Shown: piece after piece, positions 11,400 to 23,716 of the stretch
Position numbering within the stretch: position 1 is the stretch's first letter
How the letters are laid out: each line of letters opens with the position of its first letter
Source: Litsea cubeba
Taxonomy: Eukaryota; Streptophyta; Magnoliopsida; Laurales; Lauraceae
Assembly: GCA_012931725.1 (NCBI GenBank)
Contig: CM022946.1
Span: 92,297-156,296, forward strand
Length of the DNA: 64,000 bases
Direction of reading: 5' to 3'
The notes under the pieces: generated by a model
What the model was told of the DNA's origin: nothing
Seen by the model: only the letters and a program-made list of their open reading frames with translations
Databases searched by the model: none
Position numbers and translations under genes: made by a program

Positions 11400-11980
11400 T
11401 GGGGAAATTCATTCTTGATTTTGAAAATTTTCAATTTTTATTCCTTTTGACTCATTTCATTGATTTTAACAACTTTCATGTTTTATCTGTATGGGTTTGT
11501 TGAGGCTCATAAAAGACGTTTCTTGAGAAAAAGGGCAAAAACGACTTTTTACACAATCTATACATGAATTTTGAAATTTGCAAAAATTGGGAAAAATCAG
11601 TTTTAGGCTCTCTCAAAAGTTGCAGGAAAAACAAATGGGGAAGAAGAAGAGAGCCCAACCCTTTATATAAAGTGGGCAAGTGGGTCCCAATCTTTATGGG
11701 GCTAAAACTGATATTTGTGGGTCCTGAACGAAGACGACGAAGAAGAAAAAATTGATTAACGAAATATCTACTTTCCAAAAAGTATGTTTTTGACATATTT
11801 TGCAAATTTCAAAATTTGGGTACAAATTTAGTGTGAAAGGTCGGTTTTGCCCTTTCTAAAAAAATGTGATTTTTGAGTCTCAAATCCAAACAGATAAAAC
11901 ATGGAAGTTGTTAAAAACAATAAAATGAGTCAAAAGGAATAAAAATTGGAATTTTTTGAAATCGAGAATAAATTCTCACA
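11400..11980. repeat. Long inverted repeat within the solo LTR
   Basis: The arm at about 11405-11590 (containing TTTTTATTCCTTTTGACTCA) is repeated in reverse complement at about 11790-11975 with moderate divergence. The loop of ~200 bp contains a TATA-like TTTATATAAAG at about 11659. Only one arm is seen in the related LTR at 57073-60204, so the second arm looks like a later inverted duplication. Confidence 0.75.
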
Positions 11981-12158
11981 AAATACCATTTACAAAGGCC
12001 GGGTCAAAACAAAGTCAACGGTTCTAAAAATTCTCCAAAGTTATGAAAAATCTATTCAAACTCAAAAATGAAGTCTAACTCACTACTAATCCCACTCAAA
12101 AAGTAAAACCACAATTAAGACGGTACTAAATCCAAAAATTGGGGGTCGGGGTCTTACA

Positions 12159-12640
12159 CCGTTCCCCACGGAGGGCTTTTATTTGTCTGGTTACTAGATA
12201 TGGATCTCCCTTGGATAGTATTGATGCAACGTGGTGGGGGTCCACTCCCAAAGGAGGAGCTGCCTAAAATGGTTGTCATGCAATAGTAGTTGGTGGGTCT
12301 CACTTAACTAAAATAGTGATGTAGTATCCGCAAGGATTTGCCTCATGTATTTTAGCAACCGAAGCAAATCGGGAGTCATACATTATTTGGTATAAGATAC
12401 CTAGATAATAATATATGATAGGGATCATTAGTCTTAATTCTAATTTTGACCAATTTTGATCTGCACCAATCTAAGTGACATTCGCACTCCCCAAGGAGGC
12501 ATGCGCTAGATGATTGGAATTCCGATGTACTCTGAATTAAGTGGTTATGAGGATTCCACATAAATTTGGTAGAATACTAAACCCTAATGTCATTTATATT
12601 CTTTTATTGAATGTATGGTTATGTGCTACAGTTTTTCAAC
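12159..12640. other. Non-coding stretch upstream of a copia remnant
   Basis: No supported gene, primer site or LTR end was found. It may be the decayed LTR/leader of the copia remnant that follows, with a possible SINE tail at its start. Confidence 0.3.
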
Positions 12641-14671
12641 ATGCATCCAAATACTTTCAATCCACTTGCGACCATTCTCAACCAGAATAGGTTGGTGGGA
12701 TCCAACTATGTTGACTGTTAAAGAAACCTGGATATTGTCCTTACAGCTTCAGGATATAAATATGTCCTTACCACGACCCCTCTTGAGGAGCCCATGCCAG
12801 ATGCACCACAAGATCAGAAAGATCTTTACGCTAACAGGACCAAAGACGATGAGATGGATAGATGTTACATACAGGCATCCATGTCTAGTGTTTTACAACA
12901 CCAACATCAATCCTTTGAGACTGCATACGATACTATATCTAACTTAAAAGAGATGTTTGCCGAGCAGGGCAGGCCTGCTAGGCAGGCAGCTATGGGGGTG
13001 CTTATAAGCACCAAGATGGCTGAAGGAACACCAGTACAGGATCATATGTTGAAAATGATGGACTCATTGAATGAGTTCGATGTATTGGGTGCTGCGATTG
13101 ATGTAGAGTCTTAGATAGACATAATTCTCGAGTCGTTACCTGATTCATTCAACAATTTTAAGGTCAATTATAATATGAAGAAAATGAATCTGACTCTTGC
13201 TGAGCTGTCTAGCCGGCTGATAACAACTGAGGGATTATGAAGAAAAAGCCAACTGCCCTGATGACAGAAAAGTCAGTTGCCAAGTCCAAGCCGAAAGGCA
13301 AGAGCAAGAAAGGCAAGAAGAAATCGGGCTCCAAAGGTCCTAAAGCGAATAATGGTGCTTCTGGTGGTATAACAAAAGCTAAAGGAGCGGGAAGCAAGGG
13401 AAAATGTTTCCACTGTGGTGTGACAGGACATTGGAAGAGGAATTGTTCGGATTTTCTGTCTAAGAAAAAGACCTCAGGTATGATTGAGTCACTTGTTATT
13501 GAAGTTAGTTTTGCAACTGGTACTTCAGAATCCTAGTGTGTAGAGACTCCGGTACAACTAATCACATATGTAACTCGTTGCAAGGGTTTTAGGAAATCAG
13601 GAGGCTAAGTGATGGGGAAATCATTGTCAACCTAGGATCTGATGCTAAGGCGGAAGCAGTTTCAGTAGGAGTTATCACTTTATGTTTTTCGAATAATAAG
13701 TGGTTTTGTCAGACATTTAATATGTACCATCATTACGATGGAATTTAATTTCAGTTTCTAGTTTAGTGAATAAAAGTTATTTGGTATTGAAGTTGTCATA
13801 AAGAGGATTGGTACTTTTATACGTTCTGGCAAGGTAACTAATGGACTATATTTGTTAACTCCCACAATGTATGAGATACATGATACCGAAATAATTAATA
13901 GATCATTATTAAAGAGGAAGTCACCTTCATCCATTCTAATAAAACTTTGGCACCTGAGGCTAGGTCATGTAAACCTAAACAAGATTGACAGGCTAGTGAA
14001 AGATGGTATCTTACCTTCATTGGTGGTATAACCAATGCCTGTCTGTGAGTCTTGTTTGGAAGGCAAAATGACTAAAAGACCCTTTTCATCCAAGGGCAAT
14101 AGGGCCAAAGATTTATTAAAATTAGTGCATTCTGATGTGTGTGGACCCATAAATGTTAGAGCTAGAGGTTGATACGAGTACTTCATCACTTTCACCGAGT
14201 TTCGAGCGGAAGCGGAAAAGCAATTAGGTAAAAGTATCAAGACTCTTCGATCAGATCGAGGAGGAGAATATCTATCTATTGACTTTATGGGATACTTATC
14301 AGAGAATGGAATTTTATCCCAATTATCTGCTCTTGGTATGCCTCAACATAATAGAGTAGCAGAAAGAAGGAACCAGACTCTTTTAGATATGATCAGGTCT
14401 ATGATGAGTTTCTCAAGATTACCTATATTCTTTTGGGGACATGCCTTAGACACAGGTATGTACATACTAAACCTCGTACCATCTAAGTCTGTACCTAAGA
14501 CTCCCCGGGAGTTGTGGTCTGAGCATAAGCCTAGTTTACACTATTTACACATTTGAGGTTGTTCGACACATGTGCTGAAGGTTAAGACATATAAGTTGGA
14601 ATCGAAGTCGGAAGTATACACTTTTATAGGATATCCCAAAGGAACTAAGGTTGGTTATTCTTGTTAGTTTT
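12641..14671 (+). pseudogene. Decayed copia gag-pol remnant, truncated by the TatD LTR
   Basis: Gag starts at ATG 12641 (MHPNTFNPLATILNQNRLVG), hits a stop at codon 27, then continues as a copia gag (12794-13114), a Lys/Gly-rich linker, and zinc knuckle CFHCGVTGHWKRNC (~13406-13447). Traces of protease follow at about 13540. The integrase zinc region (LWHLRLGHVN, CESCLEGKMTKR) is at 13950-14090. The integrase core has RSDRGGEYLS but has lost about 60 bp before it and carries substitutions in the region of the third acidic residue. Homology stops at FIGYPKGTK (about 14660), exactly where the TatD LTR begins, so RT and RNase H are missing. It has many stops and indels, is much older than SireA, and belongs to a different copia family. 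Confidence 0.85.
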
Positions 14672-16403
14672 TGTTGACACCAAAAATGTCACTTTGCCTC
14701 TTCAAGATCCAAAGAGCTACATAAAGTCGCAACCTGCCATAAATAGGCAATGCTACTTCCAAAAAATCAAATCTTGTCAGAATCAAACAAAAACTGCAAG
14801 ATCCTTCAAGACAGCCAAAAGAGGAGTACACAAGAAGTTTCGAGCCATTTCAAAATCATTTGGCCTAACTTCGCTTCTCCGGCAGCTGAAAGGAGCTCCC
14901 GGTGGCGAAAGCATCGGAGACACCAAATCTTCGACCAGAGCCGATGGATGGTCTCAAAATACATCCAAAAGGCTCCACGTCAAGTTCCGAGTCAAACCGA
15001 CAACGGTTGACCCTACATCAACCCTCGAACAGCTAAATCAAGCCTCTCGGCGGCGAGAACCACAGAGGCCATCACTCATCAGATAGAGCACATGGACGGC
15101 TTCAAAATGCTTACAAAGGGCTACATGTCAAATTTCAGGTCATTTCGACAACATTTGACCATACTTTGACGCTCGGAAGCCAAATCAGGCCTCTCAGTGG
15201 CGAAGCTCCCGGGACCATGGTTTCCAAGACAGAGCCTATGGATCATCTCAAAATGACTCCAATAGGTTCCCTATCAAATTTTAAGTCAATCGGACATCGG
15301 TTTGACCGCACATCACGCCACAACATCTTCATCGCGACAAAAGCAAGTCTACTGGTGATAGGACCCCAAACGGCTTCGAAACTCAAAACAAAGCCTATGT
15401 TGGTCTTATTTATTGCTCAAGAGGCTTCACCTCAAATTTCAGGTCATTCCGACATCGTTTGACCCAGTTTCAGCTCTGACGGAATATCGGCAGCTCTGCG
15501 CGATAAAGTCTTCGGCTTTCTCATAAAATTGGAAACTTTGCAAATAAAATGCAACGATTCTCATTAGGTTTTCTACAGGAAAATCAGGCCAATAAATGAT
15601 CAAAAATGTCAAGGAAAAATACAGAAGAAAAAAAAGATTAAAAAATAGCAAAAACGGACACAAAACGGGAACAAAATGGGAGGAAACCCTCCCAGGGTCG
15701 CAGACCCCGGCGACCCTGGTGCCCGGATCGCCGGGAGGGCCCCGAAAACACCCCGTTTTTCGCTGTTTCTTTCGCGATTCGAAGCGTTCGAATCCTCTGA
15801 TTTTCCAAAATTCATACTTTTGAGACACAAATCCTCTGACATCCATTAAAAACACGGGTCAATCATCAAGAGTATCGAAATCAACATTGATCGTCAACCG
15901 GTCAACCAAAAAAAAGTGTGCTTTCTACCCGACCCGATCGAGAAATCGCAGGACAGATGGCACCGACCCGCCGTTGGCAACCAATACCTGAAGTTACATG
16001 GTCATCTGATAGCCGATCTACATGAAGATTCCATCAATTGATTATCACCAGAAGAATCCCCAAAGACGCAGCACGGCCCACGACTCTTCAACTGCTCGGC
16101 GACCACTTAATGCGATTAATTAAACTAGCTTTATTACAGTCATTAATCCATTTCTTTGGACGGCCCCAATCAGAAGCAAGCATCCGGGAGTTACAAGTCA
16201 AGAGATTCATGGCATTTAAACCATGAAACTCCTCCCATCATGGCGATTAAAGGCGATTAAATGCCCTCAATCTCCTCCGGCCAATCAGAAGCCAAGAAAA
16301 ATGAGTTACAAAATAAAGGAATTAAATCTTGTAACTCCTCCCATTATGCGGCTTAATGACAATAAAAGCCCATAAACCCTCCTAAATGGCAACCAAAAAA
16401 GCC

Positions 16404-16411
16404 TATAAATA
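16404..16411 (+). promoter_or_regulatory. TATA box of TatD 5' LTR
   Basis: TATAAATA lies in the palindromic context CCTATAAATAGG and is conserved at 55181-55188 in the 3' LTR. It is followed by an A/G-rich presumed transcript start. Confidence 0.7.
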
Positions 16412-16938
16412 GGAGAGCACGCCAAGAAGAAAGGAGACAGAAAGCACACAACAAACTGCAGAAAATCAGAAAAACAAGACAGATCCCTGATAAGAAAAAA
16501 GCACAGAAATCCAGAGAAAGAAAGAGAGAAAAACTCTGCGGAAGTTCTACACCGACCACCATTACAAGGTGACAAAAGTCCCTTGGGGGTACCCCCCCCC
16601 CCCAAGGTCCTTGCCTTCTCCATCTGCCTCCAATGGCTTAGACGTGGCTTTTCAGCCCGTCTACTTTGCTTTTATTAGACATAGGACCTCCTCTTGGTCT
16701 TTGTCCTCTAAAAACCTGAGGTTATAGCCAAGCCAAGCGAATCAAGAGCATCCTCTGTTCTCATCTGCATGGATGATGGCGAAGTCCACACATGGCTTAT
16801 GACCGTCAATCTGAACGGGTCCCCCACAATCTCCTGAGAAGTTAGATCCTCCTTTTCTTGCTTTTCATTGTAGTTTGTATTTTTCAAAAGAGACAAAAAT
16901 CACAACTCTTGTCTTTCATTATTGATAAGGATTGTAAA

Positions 16939-17003
16939 TCGGCTATAAACACCAAAATCGGCTATAAACGCCAAAAAATCGGCTATAAATGCCAAAAAAA
17001 TCA
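16939..17003 (+). repeat. LTR mini-repeat, three copies of TCGGCTATAAACGCCAAAA-type
   Basis: Three ~20 bp copies occur here and two to three in the 3' LTR (about 55690-55735). The same motif is expanded to about 11 copies at 35661-35905 in the element's own 3' region. Confidence 0.8.
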
Positions 17004-17270
17004 TCTTCACGGCAAATCAAGAAAAATGTCTCTTTTCTTAAATATATGTGCAATGGAAAACTTGACAGAAGTTGATTTTCGTTTTATTTGCGAAGGTTGA
17101 TCTTCGGATCACCACATGCAATTCCAAGTAAAATAGAAAATCTGGCACACCCACACAAAAAGAAATGTGATGCGCGCATCTACCCCCCGGTACGAAAGGG
17201 TCGGACGCCAAACGGATTCCCACGTCCACCGACTCGGTAGAACCGAGTCAGAATGCGCTATCCATTAAGC

Positions 17271-17288
17271 TGGCACACCCGGTGGGAC
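17271..17288 (+). other. Primer binding site of TatD
   Basis: TGGCACACCCGGTGGGAC begins 6 bp after the LTR end. The TGGCRC..CCGGTGGGAC form is typical of Tat-lineage elements; the priming tRNA was not determined here. Confidence 0.75.
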
Positions 17289-17321
17289 TTCTGTTCATTT
17301 GAGAACACGCTGCTAGAAATG

Positions 17322-17326
17322 AAATA
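17322..17326. repeat. Target site duplication of SireA-2 (left copy)
   Basis: AAATA; the identical right copy is at 24844-24848. It fixes the element ends and places the insertion 62 bp inside TatD, just past its primer site. Confidence 0.9.
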
Positions 17327-18459
17327 TGTTGGAATTTGAGATGACTTGAGTAGTCTTTGAAGAATTGAAGGAATTAATATCTCAAAGTATTATTTTGAGT
17401 TGGAATTCTTGTCAACACATTGTCACAAACTGATGTTAAAAGGCTGGTGTTGATAGAGCTTGAAAGAAGTAATCAGAGTTCAAACCGTCAGGAATTCAGA
17501 ATTCCTGGAAGCAGAGCATGCGGTCGACCGGGCACCCCATGCGGTCGAACGCAGCAAAGAGAGAACCTGCATGAGAACAGATTCAGGTAGCTCCCAGTTA
17601 TTTTCGTGACACAGTGTGTCTTCGGTAGACCGAGACCCCAGGATGTCGAACCGATCGCGATAATTGACTGCTTACCGAGCTGTGTATGATGTCGACCGAG
17701 CAACACAGATGTCGACCGAGCACGGGGACCCAGAGTTGCGCAGAAACAGAAGTCTTGCATCGAAAATTCGAGCACTCTTATCTAATTTGTTGGGACTCGT
17801 TTTGTCTTAAACGAATTGTAGCTGTTTGAATACAATAAGGGTTAACATACCCTACTAAAAAGGCTATAGTATGGGTCGTTTTAAGATACACCAGAAGAGA
17901 AGAAGAAAGATGAGAAGAAGAGAGAAGAGGTTGCTGTGTTGCTGTGTTTGCTGCATTATCAGACATCTTTCTACAGCAAGTGTGGACGAGGATGTGCTCT
18001 TGAAGATGGTATTTCGTCCATAAGATAAGTGTCTCTCTGTTTATGCTTTAATTTCAATTTGTAAGGGATTGAGAGAGAGAGAATTGTAGAGGGGAAGGGC
18101 TATAGACAGAGTTTATCTTTCTATTCTATTTATACATCAAGTTGGTGCTTGGTGTCTGGGGTTTGGTGATCCTATCTGTTTGTGCAGATAAATTGTAAAG
18201 GGAGTCGGTGCTTCCTAGATAGTTGGTGCTATCTGAAACTAAGGTTGGTGCTCTTTGTCGTTGGTGCGACTAAATATATTCAGACCGGTACCGGATCAGT
18301 GTATTCGGGATGGTTTTGATCCGTGGACGTAGCCTTTTGGTGAACAGACGTTAAATTGGTGTCATTGTGTGGTTTGACTTGTTTTGTTGTTGAATGGACC
18401 TGTTTTTAGAAATCACTGATTCACCCCCCCCCCCTCTCAAGTGATCGCGATATCCAATA
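17327..18459 (+). repeat. 5' LTR of SireA-2
   Basis: It runs from TGTTGGAATTTG to TATCCAATA. The palindrome block at 17521-17717 is decayed (for example TCGA changed to TAGA at 17626-17629), while the 3' LTR block is intact. Confidence 0.93.
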
Positions 18460-18461
18460 AT

Positions 18462-18473
18462 TGGTATCAGAGC
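18462..18473 (+). other. Primer binding site of SireA-2, tRNA-iMet
   Basis: TGGTATCAGAGC, three bases after the last LTR base. Confidence 0.93.
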
Positions 18474-18525
18474 GAGGCTCCCTTGATCAGTTTAATACGC
18501 TAAGGGTGATCTCTTGTCAAATCAC

Positions 18526-21500
18526 ATGGCAGCCAATACAGGGAATATGAAAGCACCTCTGTTTGATGGTTCTAATTACTCTTTTTGGAAGATTAGGATG
18601 CAAGCCTTCATCAAATCTCTTGGCTATGATGTTTGGGAGGCTGTCAGAGTCGGTTAGAATACTGCCACCGTACCCAATGATACTGCATCGAAGAAGTTGG
18701 CAGACAACGACTCCAAGGCGCAGAATGCACTCTTTAGTGGCCTTGTGGACAGCGAGCTTGTCAAAGTAATTGCATGCAAAACAGCCAAGGAAATTTGGGA
18801 CAAGTTGCAAAGCATACATGAAGGTGATGAGAAGATTAAAGAAGCCAAATTGCAAACTCATCGCTCTCAATTCGAGTCTCTTCGCATGGAGGAAAGCGAG
18901 AATGTTGAATCGTATATGCAACGAGTGAATGAAGTCACGAATGACATTCGTGGACTAGGGGAGGAGATTAAAGAGCCGGTCATCGTCAAAAAGATTCTAA
19001 GATCTCTTCTTCCCCGGTTTGATTCAAAAGTCTCAGCCATCGAAGAAGCCAAAGATCTGAATACATTTTCCATGGATGAATTACATGGTTCTCTAACTGC
19101 CTATGAGATGCGCATAGGAAAGACGTCTTCATCTGATAAAGAAGCGGCCTTCAAAGTTCAGAAAAAGGCAAAAGAGACTGCTGGTCATGATGTTGATTCT
19201 GATGATGATGAGCTTGAGGCTCAATTTGTTAGAAAGTTGAAGAAAGGAAGCAATGGCAAGTACAAAGGGAAGCTACCCTTTAAATGCTTCAATTGTGGAG
19301 GTGTTGGTCACTTTGCTGCGAAGTGTCCGCTAAAAGAAGACAATGATAATGACTCTTATGCTGAAAAGAGTAAAGGAAAGAGAAATTTCAGAAAAAGAGG
19401 CAAAGCTAAAAACTTTCTATGTCAACAAGATGACAGCACGTCTGAAACTTCAGACGATGATGAATCAACCGAAGCTCTCTTCATGGTCACTGTTGAAGAA
19501 GAAGAAGAGCTAGATCCGGAAGAGGAAGAGGAGGCTGAAGTCAATCTTGAAGAGGAACTCATAGCCGCACTTGAGGAGCTTAGCATGGAAAGCAAAACAA
19601 GTAAGAAAAATCTGAAACTTCTCCATGAATCTGAAAGTTCTATTATTGCTTTGAAAACTCAAGTAGAAGAATATAAAAGAATGGTAGAAGTCCTTGAACA
19701 CCAAATAAGTATCAAAAAGGAAGAGGCTATGAGACTTGAAACTGAGATCGCTAGAGCAAAGGCTGAAAATTTGGAAAATAGCAAAAAACTCAAAGCGCTC
19801 CAAGCGATTGAAGGGACTATAAAACTCGATGAACTACTGAAAGTTCAAAGACCTGCCCACTTCAGATTTGGTCTAGGATTTGAGAAAGGTGAATCCTCTA
19901 AGATTACACCTCCTGAAAAGAAAGAGTTTGTGAAGCAAGTCACTGCACCTTCTAACTCTATGAAGCCCACTCAACCTAGAAAGGAGTCCATTCCTGTTAG
20001 ATAGGTAATGAAGACTAACCAGCCACAAAGAAGATACAAATTCTATGGTTATTGCTTTCATTGTAATATGTTTGGACATAAAAGAGACGATTGCAAATTC
20101 TATGTGAAATACAGCTCACTTGTGACTAGGAACCCTTTTTCAATCTTAAGTAGCCACAAAATTGAGTGCCATAAGTGCTATAATTATGGACACTTGGCAA
20201 GGGATTGTAGGTTGCATATTGCTAACAAATTTCAGGTTGAAAAGAAACCCAAGTTAGTCAAGGCTTGGAGAGCAAAGCAAAGTGCAGAAAGTCCCAAAGA
20301 ATCTCTCATTGTGCAAATGGCATTCAATGCACAAAAGAAGGCAGCACCATGGGTCCTTGATAGTGGTTGTTCAAGCCATATGACTGGTGATAAAGAGAAA
20401 TTCATCAAATTACAGCACTATGAAGGCGGTTCAGTGAAGTTTGGCAACAATGATGGTGCCAAAATCTGCGGAAAAGGTGTTATTCAGCTTATGGCAAACA
20501 AGATCAGATCGGAAGAAGTCTTATATGTGTCTGGATTGAGACACAACCTGCTTAGTGTGAGCTAGATCTGTGACAAGGGTCACGAAGTTATCTTCACAAA
20601 GAATGGGTTTGCCATCAAGAAGAGTAGCAACGGCAAAACAGTGGCAACTGGATCAAGAACTGCTGGAAATCTCTATACATTGTCAGATGGAGCTGAAAAG
20701 ACCTGCTTGATGAGTCGGACAGAGGAAAGTTGGTTGTGGCACAAACGCCTTGGGCATCTAAGCTTTGATAACATGTCAAAGATTTGCAATTCAAAGGCTG
20801 TAAGAGGCATGTCTACAGTTGAAAAGCCTTCCAATCCCATTTGCGACTCTTGCCAAAAGGGAAAGCAAACGAGGGTTATGTTCAAGTCAAAAGAGCATCA
20901 TTCCAAGAAACCTCTTGAGCTAGTGCACACTGATCTCTGTGGACCGATGCGAACTCAAAGCACCAATGGAGATAAGTATTTCATGTTATGCATTGATGAT
21001 TATACTCGTATGACATGGGTATTGTTTCTTAAGCATAAGCATCAAGCACTTGATCGTTTTAAAGTGTTTTAAGGTTGAAAATCAATTGGAAAAACGTATC
21101 AAGATTTTAAGGTCTGATCGTGGAGGCGAGTTCACATCTGAAGAGTTCACTAAATATTGTGAACATCATGGCATTCAAAGACAGTACTCAGCCCCTAGAA
21201 CTCCACAGCAAAATGGAGTTGTGGAACGGAAGAATCGCACCGTACAAGAGATGGCTCGTACGATGCTAAGTGAAAGCAAGATGGCTGACAAGTATTGGAA
21301 AGAGGCAATTCATACGGCTGTATACATTCAAAATCGATGCTTGATCAGGCCACATGAAGACAAAACTCCCTATGAGCTATGGTTTGGAAGAAAAGCAACA
21401 GTCAAGCACTTCAGAGTCTTCGGCAGCAAGTGTTACATCAAGCGGCTCGAACAAAATCCGGGCAAATTTGAAGAAAGAGCTGACGAAGGTATATTTCTGG

Positions 21501-23368
21501 GTTACTCCTCTACTAGCAAGGCATATAGGTGTCTTAACAAAAGAACCAGAAAAATCATAGAAAGTGCTGATGTGAGAATAGATGAGAATATTAAACCAAA
21601 GAATGCAACTCATAATGACAGTCCAGTTTATGAGGACTCGAGTGAGATTGATGATGAGATGGCTGAATCTAATGATTCTGAGAAATCAAAGGATGACTCA
21701 GAAGATACTACACCTAAGAAGCACAGCACTTGGGTAGAGCAACACCCTAAGGATCAAATCATTGGAGATCCTAAGGCAGGCGTTCAAACTAGACAAAGTG
21801 TAGTTAGCAATTACTCACTTATGTCCACCATTGAACCCAAGACTGTGGCTGAAGCCAGTCTCGATGAAAGTTGGTTGAAAGCTATGCATGAGGAGTTGGA
21901 GCAAATTGAGAAGAACTCCACATGGGAACTTGTTCCTAGACCTACTGATAAGAATGTTATTGGTACTAAATGGGTCTTTCGGAATAAGCTGAATGAAGAT
22001 GGTCAAGTCATTAGAAACAAAGCAAGGTTGGTTTGTAAAGGCTATGCTCAAGTTGAAGGCATAGATTTTGAAGAAACCTTTGCACCGGTGGCTCGTCTGG
22101 AAGCTATTCGTATGTTTCTTGCATTGGCAGCATACAAAACCTTCAAGGTATTTCAGATGGACGTAAAGTCAGCTTTCTTGAATGGTTTACTTGAAGAAGA
22201 GGTCTACATTGAGCAACCTGATGGTTTTCTCATCAGCAAAAATTCAGATCTAGTGTGCAAGTTGAAAAAGGCTCTTTATGGACTGAAACAAGCGCCAAGG
22301 GCATGGTATGCAAGGCTGGATCTCTATCTCCGCAAGATCGGTTTTGGAAAAGGAATGGTTGATAGCAATCTGTATGTCAAAACTGAGTTAAGCAAACAGC
22401 TGGTTGTCATTGTTTATGTTGATGACATAATCTTTGGTGGCAATGATGAGGAGATGTGCAGGAATTTTGCTGAAGAGATGAAGAAAGAATTTGAAATGTC
22501 GATGCTTGGAGAACTAAAGTTCTTTCTTGGTTTACAAGTTCAGCAGCTGAAACATGGCATCTTCATATCACAAATGAAGTACATTAAGGAAATGCTGAAA
22601 CGGTTCAATATGGAAGACATCAAGCCAGTGAGCACACCAATGTCAACGAACACGAAGCTTAGCAAAGATGATAAGGCCTCGTCCGTTGATCATACCACCT
22701 ATCGCTCTATGATAGGAAGCTTGCTCTACTTGACTACTACAAGACCAGATCTTCTACAAGCAGTATGTATGGTTGCACGTTTTCAAGCAGCACCAACTGA
22801 AACGCACCTTACAGCAGTGAAAAGAATCTTTCGATATCTGAAAGGTACTATGGAGCTTGGTATCTGGTATCCCAAAGGCAAATCCTTCACTCTTGTTGCA
22901 TATTCTGATGCCGATTGGGCTGGATGCGTAGATGATCGCAAGAGTACTAGCGGCGGCGCATTTTATCTTGGAGAAAGATTAGTTGCTTGGCATAGTAAGA
23001 AGCAAGACTCAGTATCCCTTTCGACAGCGGAAGCGGAATATATTGCAGCGGCAACTTGTTGTACGCAAGTGTTATGGATGCGGCAAATGCTCTCTGATCT
23101 ACGAGTTCCTACAACGGATCCTACGCCGATCCTATGTAACAACACGAGTGTAATTCATATATCTAAGAATCCTGTTCAGCACTCTCGAACAAAGCATGTA
23201 GCAATTCGTTATCATTTTCTTAAAGATAAAGTTGCTGATGGAGAGGTCAAGTTGGAATATGTTCCAACAACTGAGCAAGTGGCTGATATTTTCACGAAAC
23301 CTCTGCCAAAGGAAGTCTTCGAGTATCTCCGGAAAAAGTTAGGAGTTACTCACTCTCCTAAACCGTAG
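18526..23368 (+). pseudogene. SireA-2 gag-pol polyprotein, three stops and one frameshift
   Basis: It has the same start (ATGGCAGCCAATACAGG) and the same C-terminus as SireA-1. In-frame stops are TAG 18655 (TAC in the other copy), TAG 20002 (end of the coiled-coil part of gag) and TAG 20563 (CAG in the other copy). A net 5-base loss near 21068 then moves the integrase core, RT and RNase H into the +1 frame. From there to 23368 the frame is fully open (about 770 codons), with RSDRGGEFTS, NGVVERKNR, YVDDIIFGG and SDADWAG intact. Gag has the same three zinc knuckles and coiled coil. This copy supplies the CAA that shows the stop in SireA-1 is a point change. Confidence 0.93.
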
Positions 23369-23716
23369 GAGTTGTGCTTGAAAGGGGGAGCAAAGTATTC
23401 TTTGAATATCCTATTCGCTCCTTCGTTGGTCCCTTTGGACTTGTTGTCAAAGGGGGAGAAAGACTGAAGCTAGGAGAAAGCTATGTTAGAAGATGTTAGA
23501 AGAAGTTATGATATGATAACTTTGGAGCAATTGGTGATATGATAACTTTGGAGCAATTGGTATCAAGAGTGCTAGAGATCTTGATTGATTCTATTTTTTT
23601 AAAAAGACAGGGGGAGACTATGGTTCTGAAGAAGCTTCATGAAGATCAACTAGTTTAAACGTGTTTTCAAGTGTTGAAGTTCCAATAGTGTTGCCAACAA
23701 TTCCAAAGGGGGAGAT
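23369..23716 (+). other. SireA-2 3' non-coding region with polypurine tracts
   Basis: AAAGGGGGAG-type tracts lie near 23382, 23449, 23608 and 23706, the last abutting the LTR. A short duplicated segment (GATATGATAACTTTGGAGCA) is the counterpart of the 33 bp duplication in SireA-1. No ORF. Confidence 0.8.

Larger units (their letters stand above)
7592..12158 (-). mobile_element. Solo LTR of TekC gypsy family, interrupted by a Helitron
   Basis: It begins TGTCGCGACCCC and ends GGTCGGGGTCTTACA, matching the ends of the LTR at 57073-60204. Many inner blocks also match: the acidic-peptide/hairpin region near 8080-8170, GGCAGGTGGGTGAAAAG, and the block around 11690-11900. That better-preserved copy is attached to a minus-strand primer site and gag, so this LTR is read as minus orientation. 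No primer site or coding region adjoins it, hence solo LTR. The flanks (gaact / ccgtt) do not form a target duplication, so it is old or rearranged. No TCGA palindrome pairs were found in it. Confidence 0.8.
14672..17264 (+). repeat. 5' LTR of TatD (2593 bp)
   Basis: It starts TGTTGACACCAAAAATG and ends GCGCTATCCA; the paired LTR is at 53481-55995. It contains TATA box TATAAATA (16404-16411), a KpnI-centred G/C-run hairpin near 16585-16606, a three-copy ~20 bp mini-repeat (16939-17003), and a 9 bp inverted repeat CCAGGGTCG/CGACCCTGG near 15690-15718. Short ORFs here are not supported. Confidence 0.92.

Noticed and set aside
7592..12158. Target duplication for the TekC solo LTR
   Set aside because: Flanks gaact and ccgtt do not match, and shifting the ends by a few bases does not produce one.
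16708..17100. Small ORFs inside TatD LTRs
   Set aside because: They are not preserved between the two LTRs and show no domain or coding bias I can recognise.
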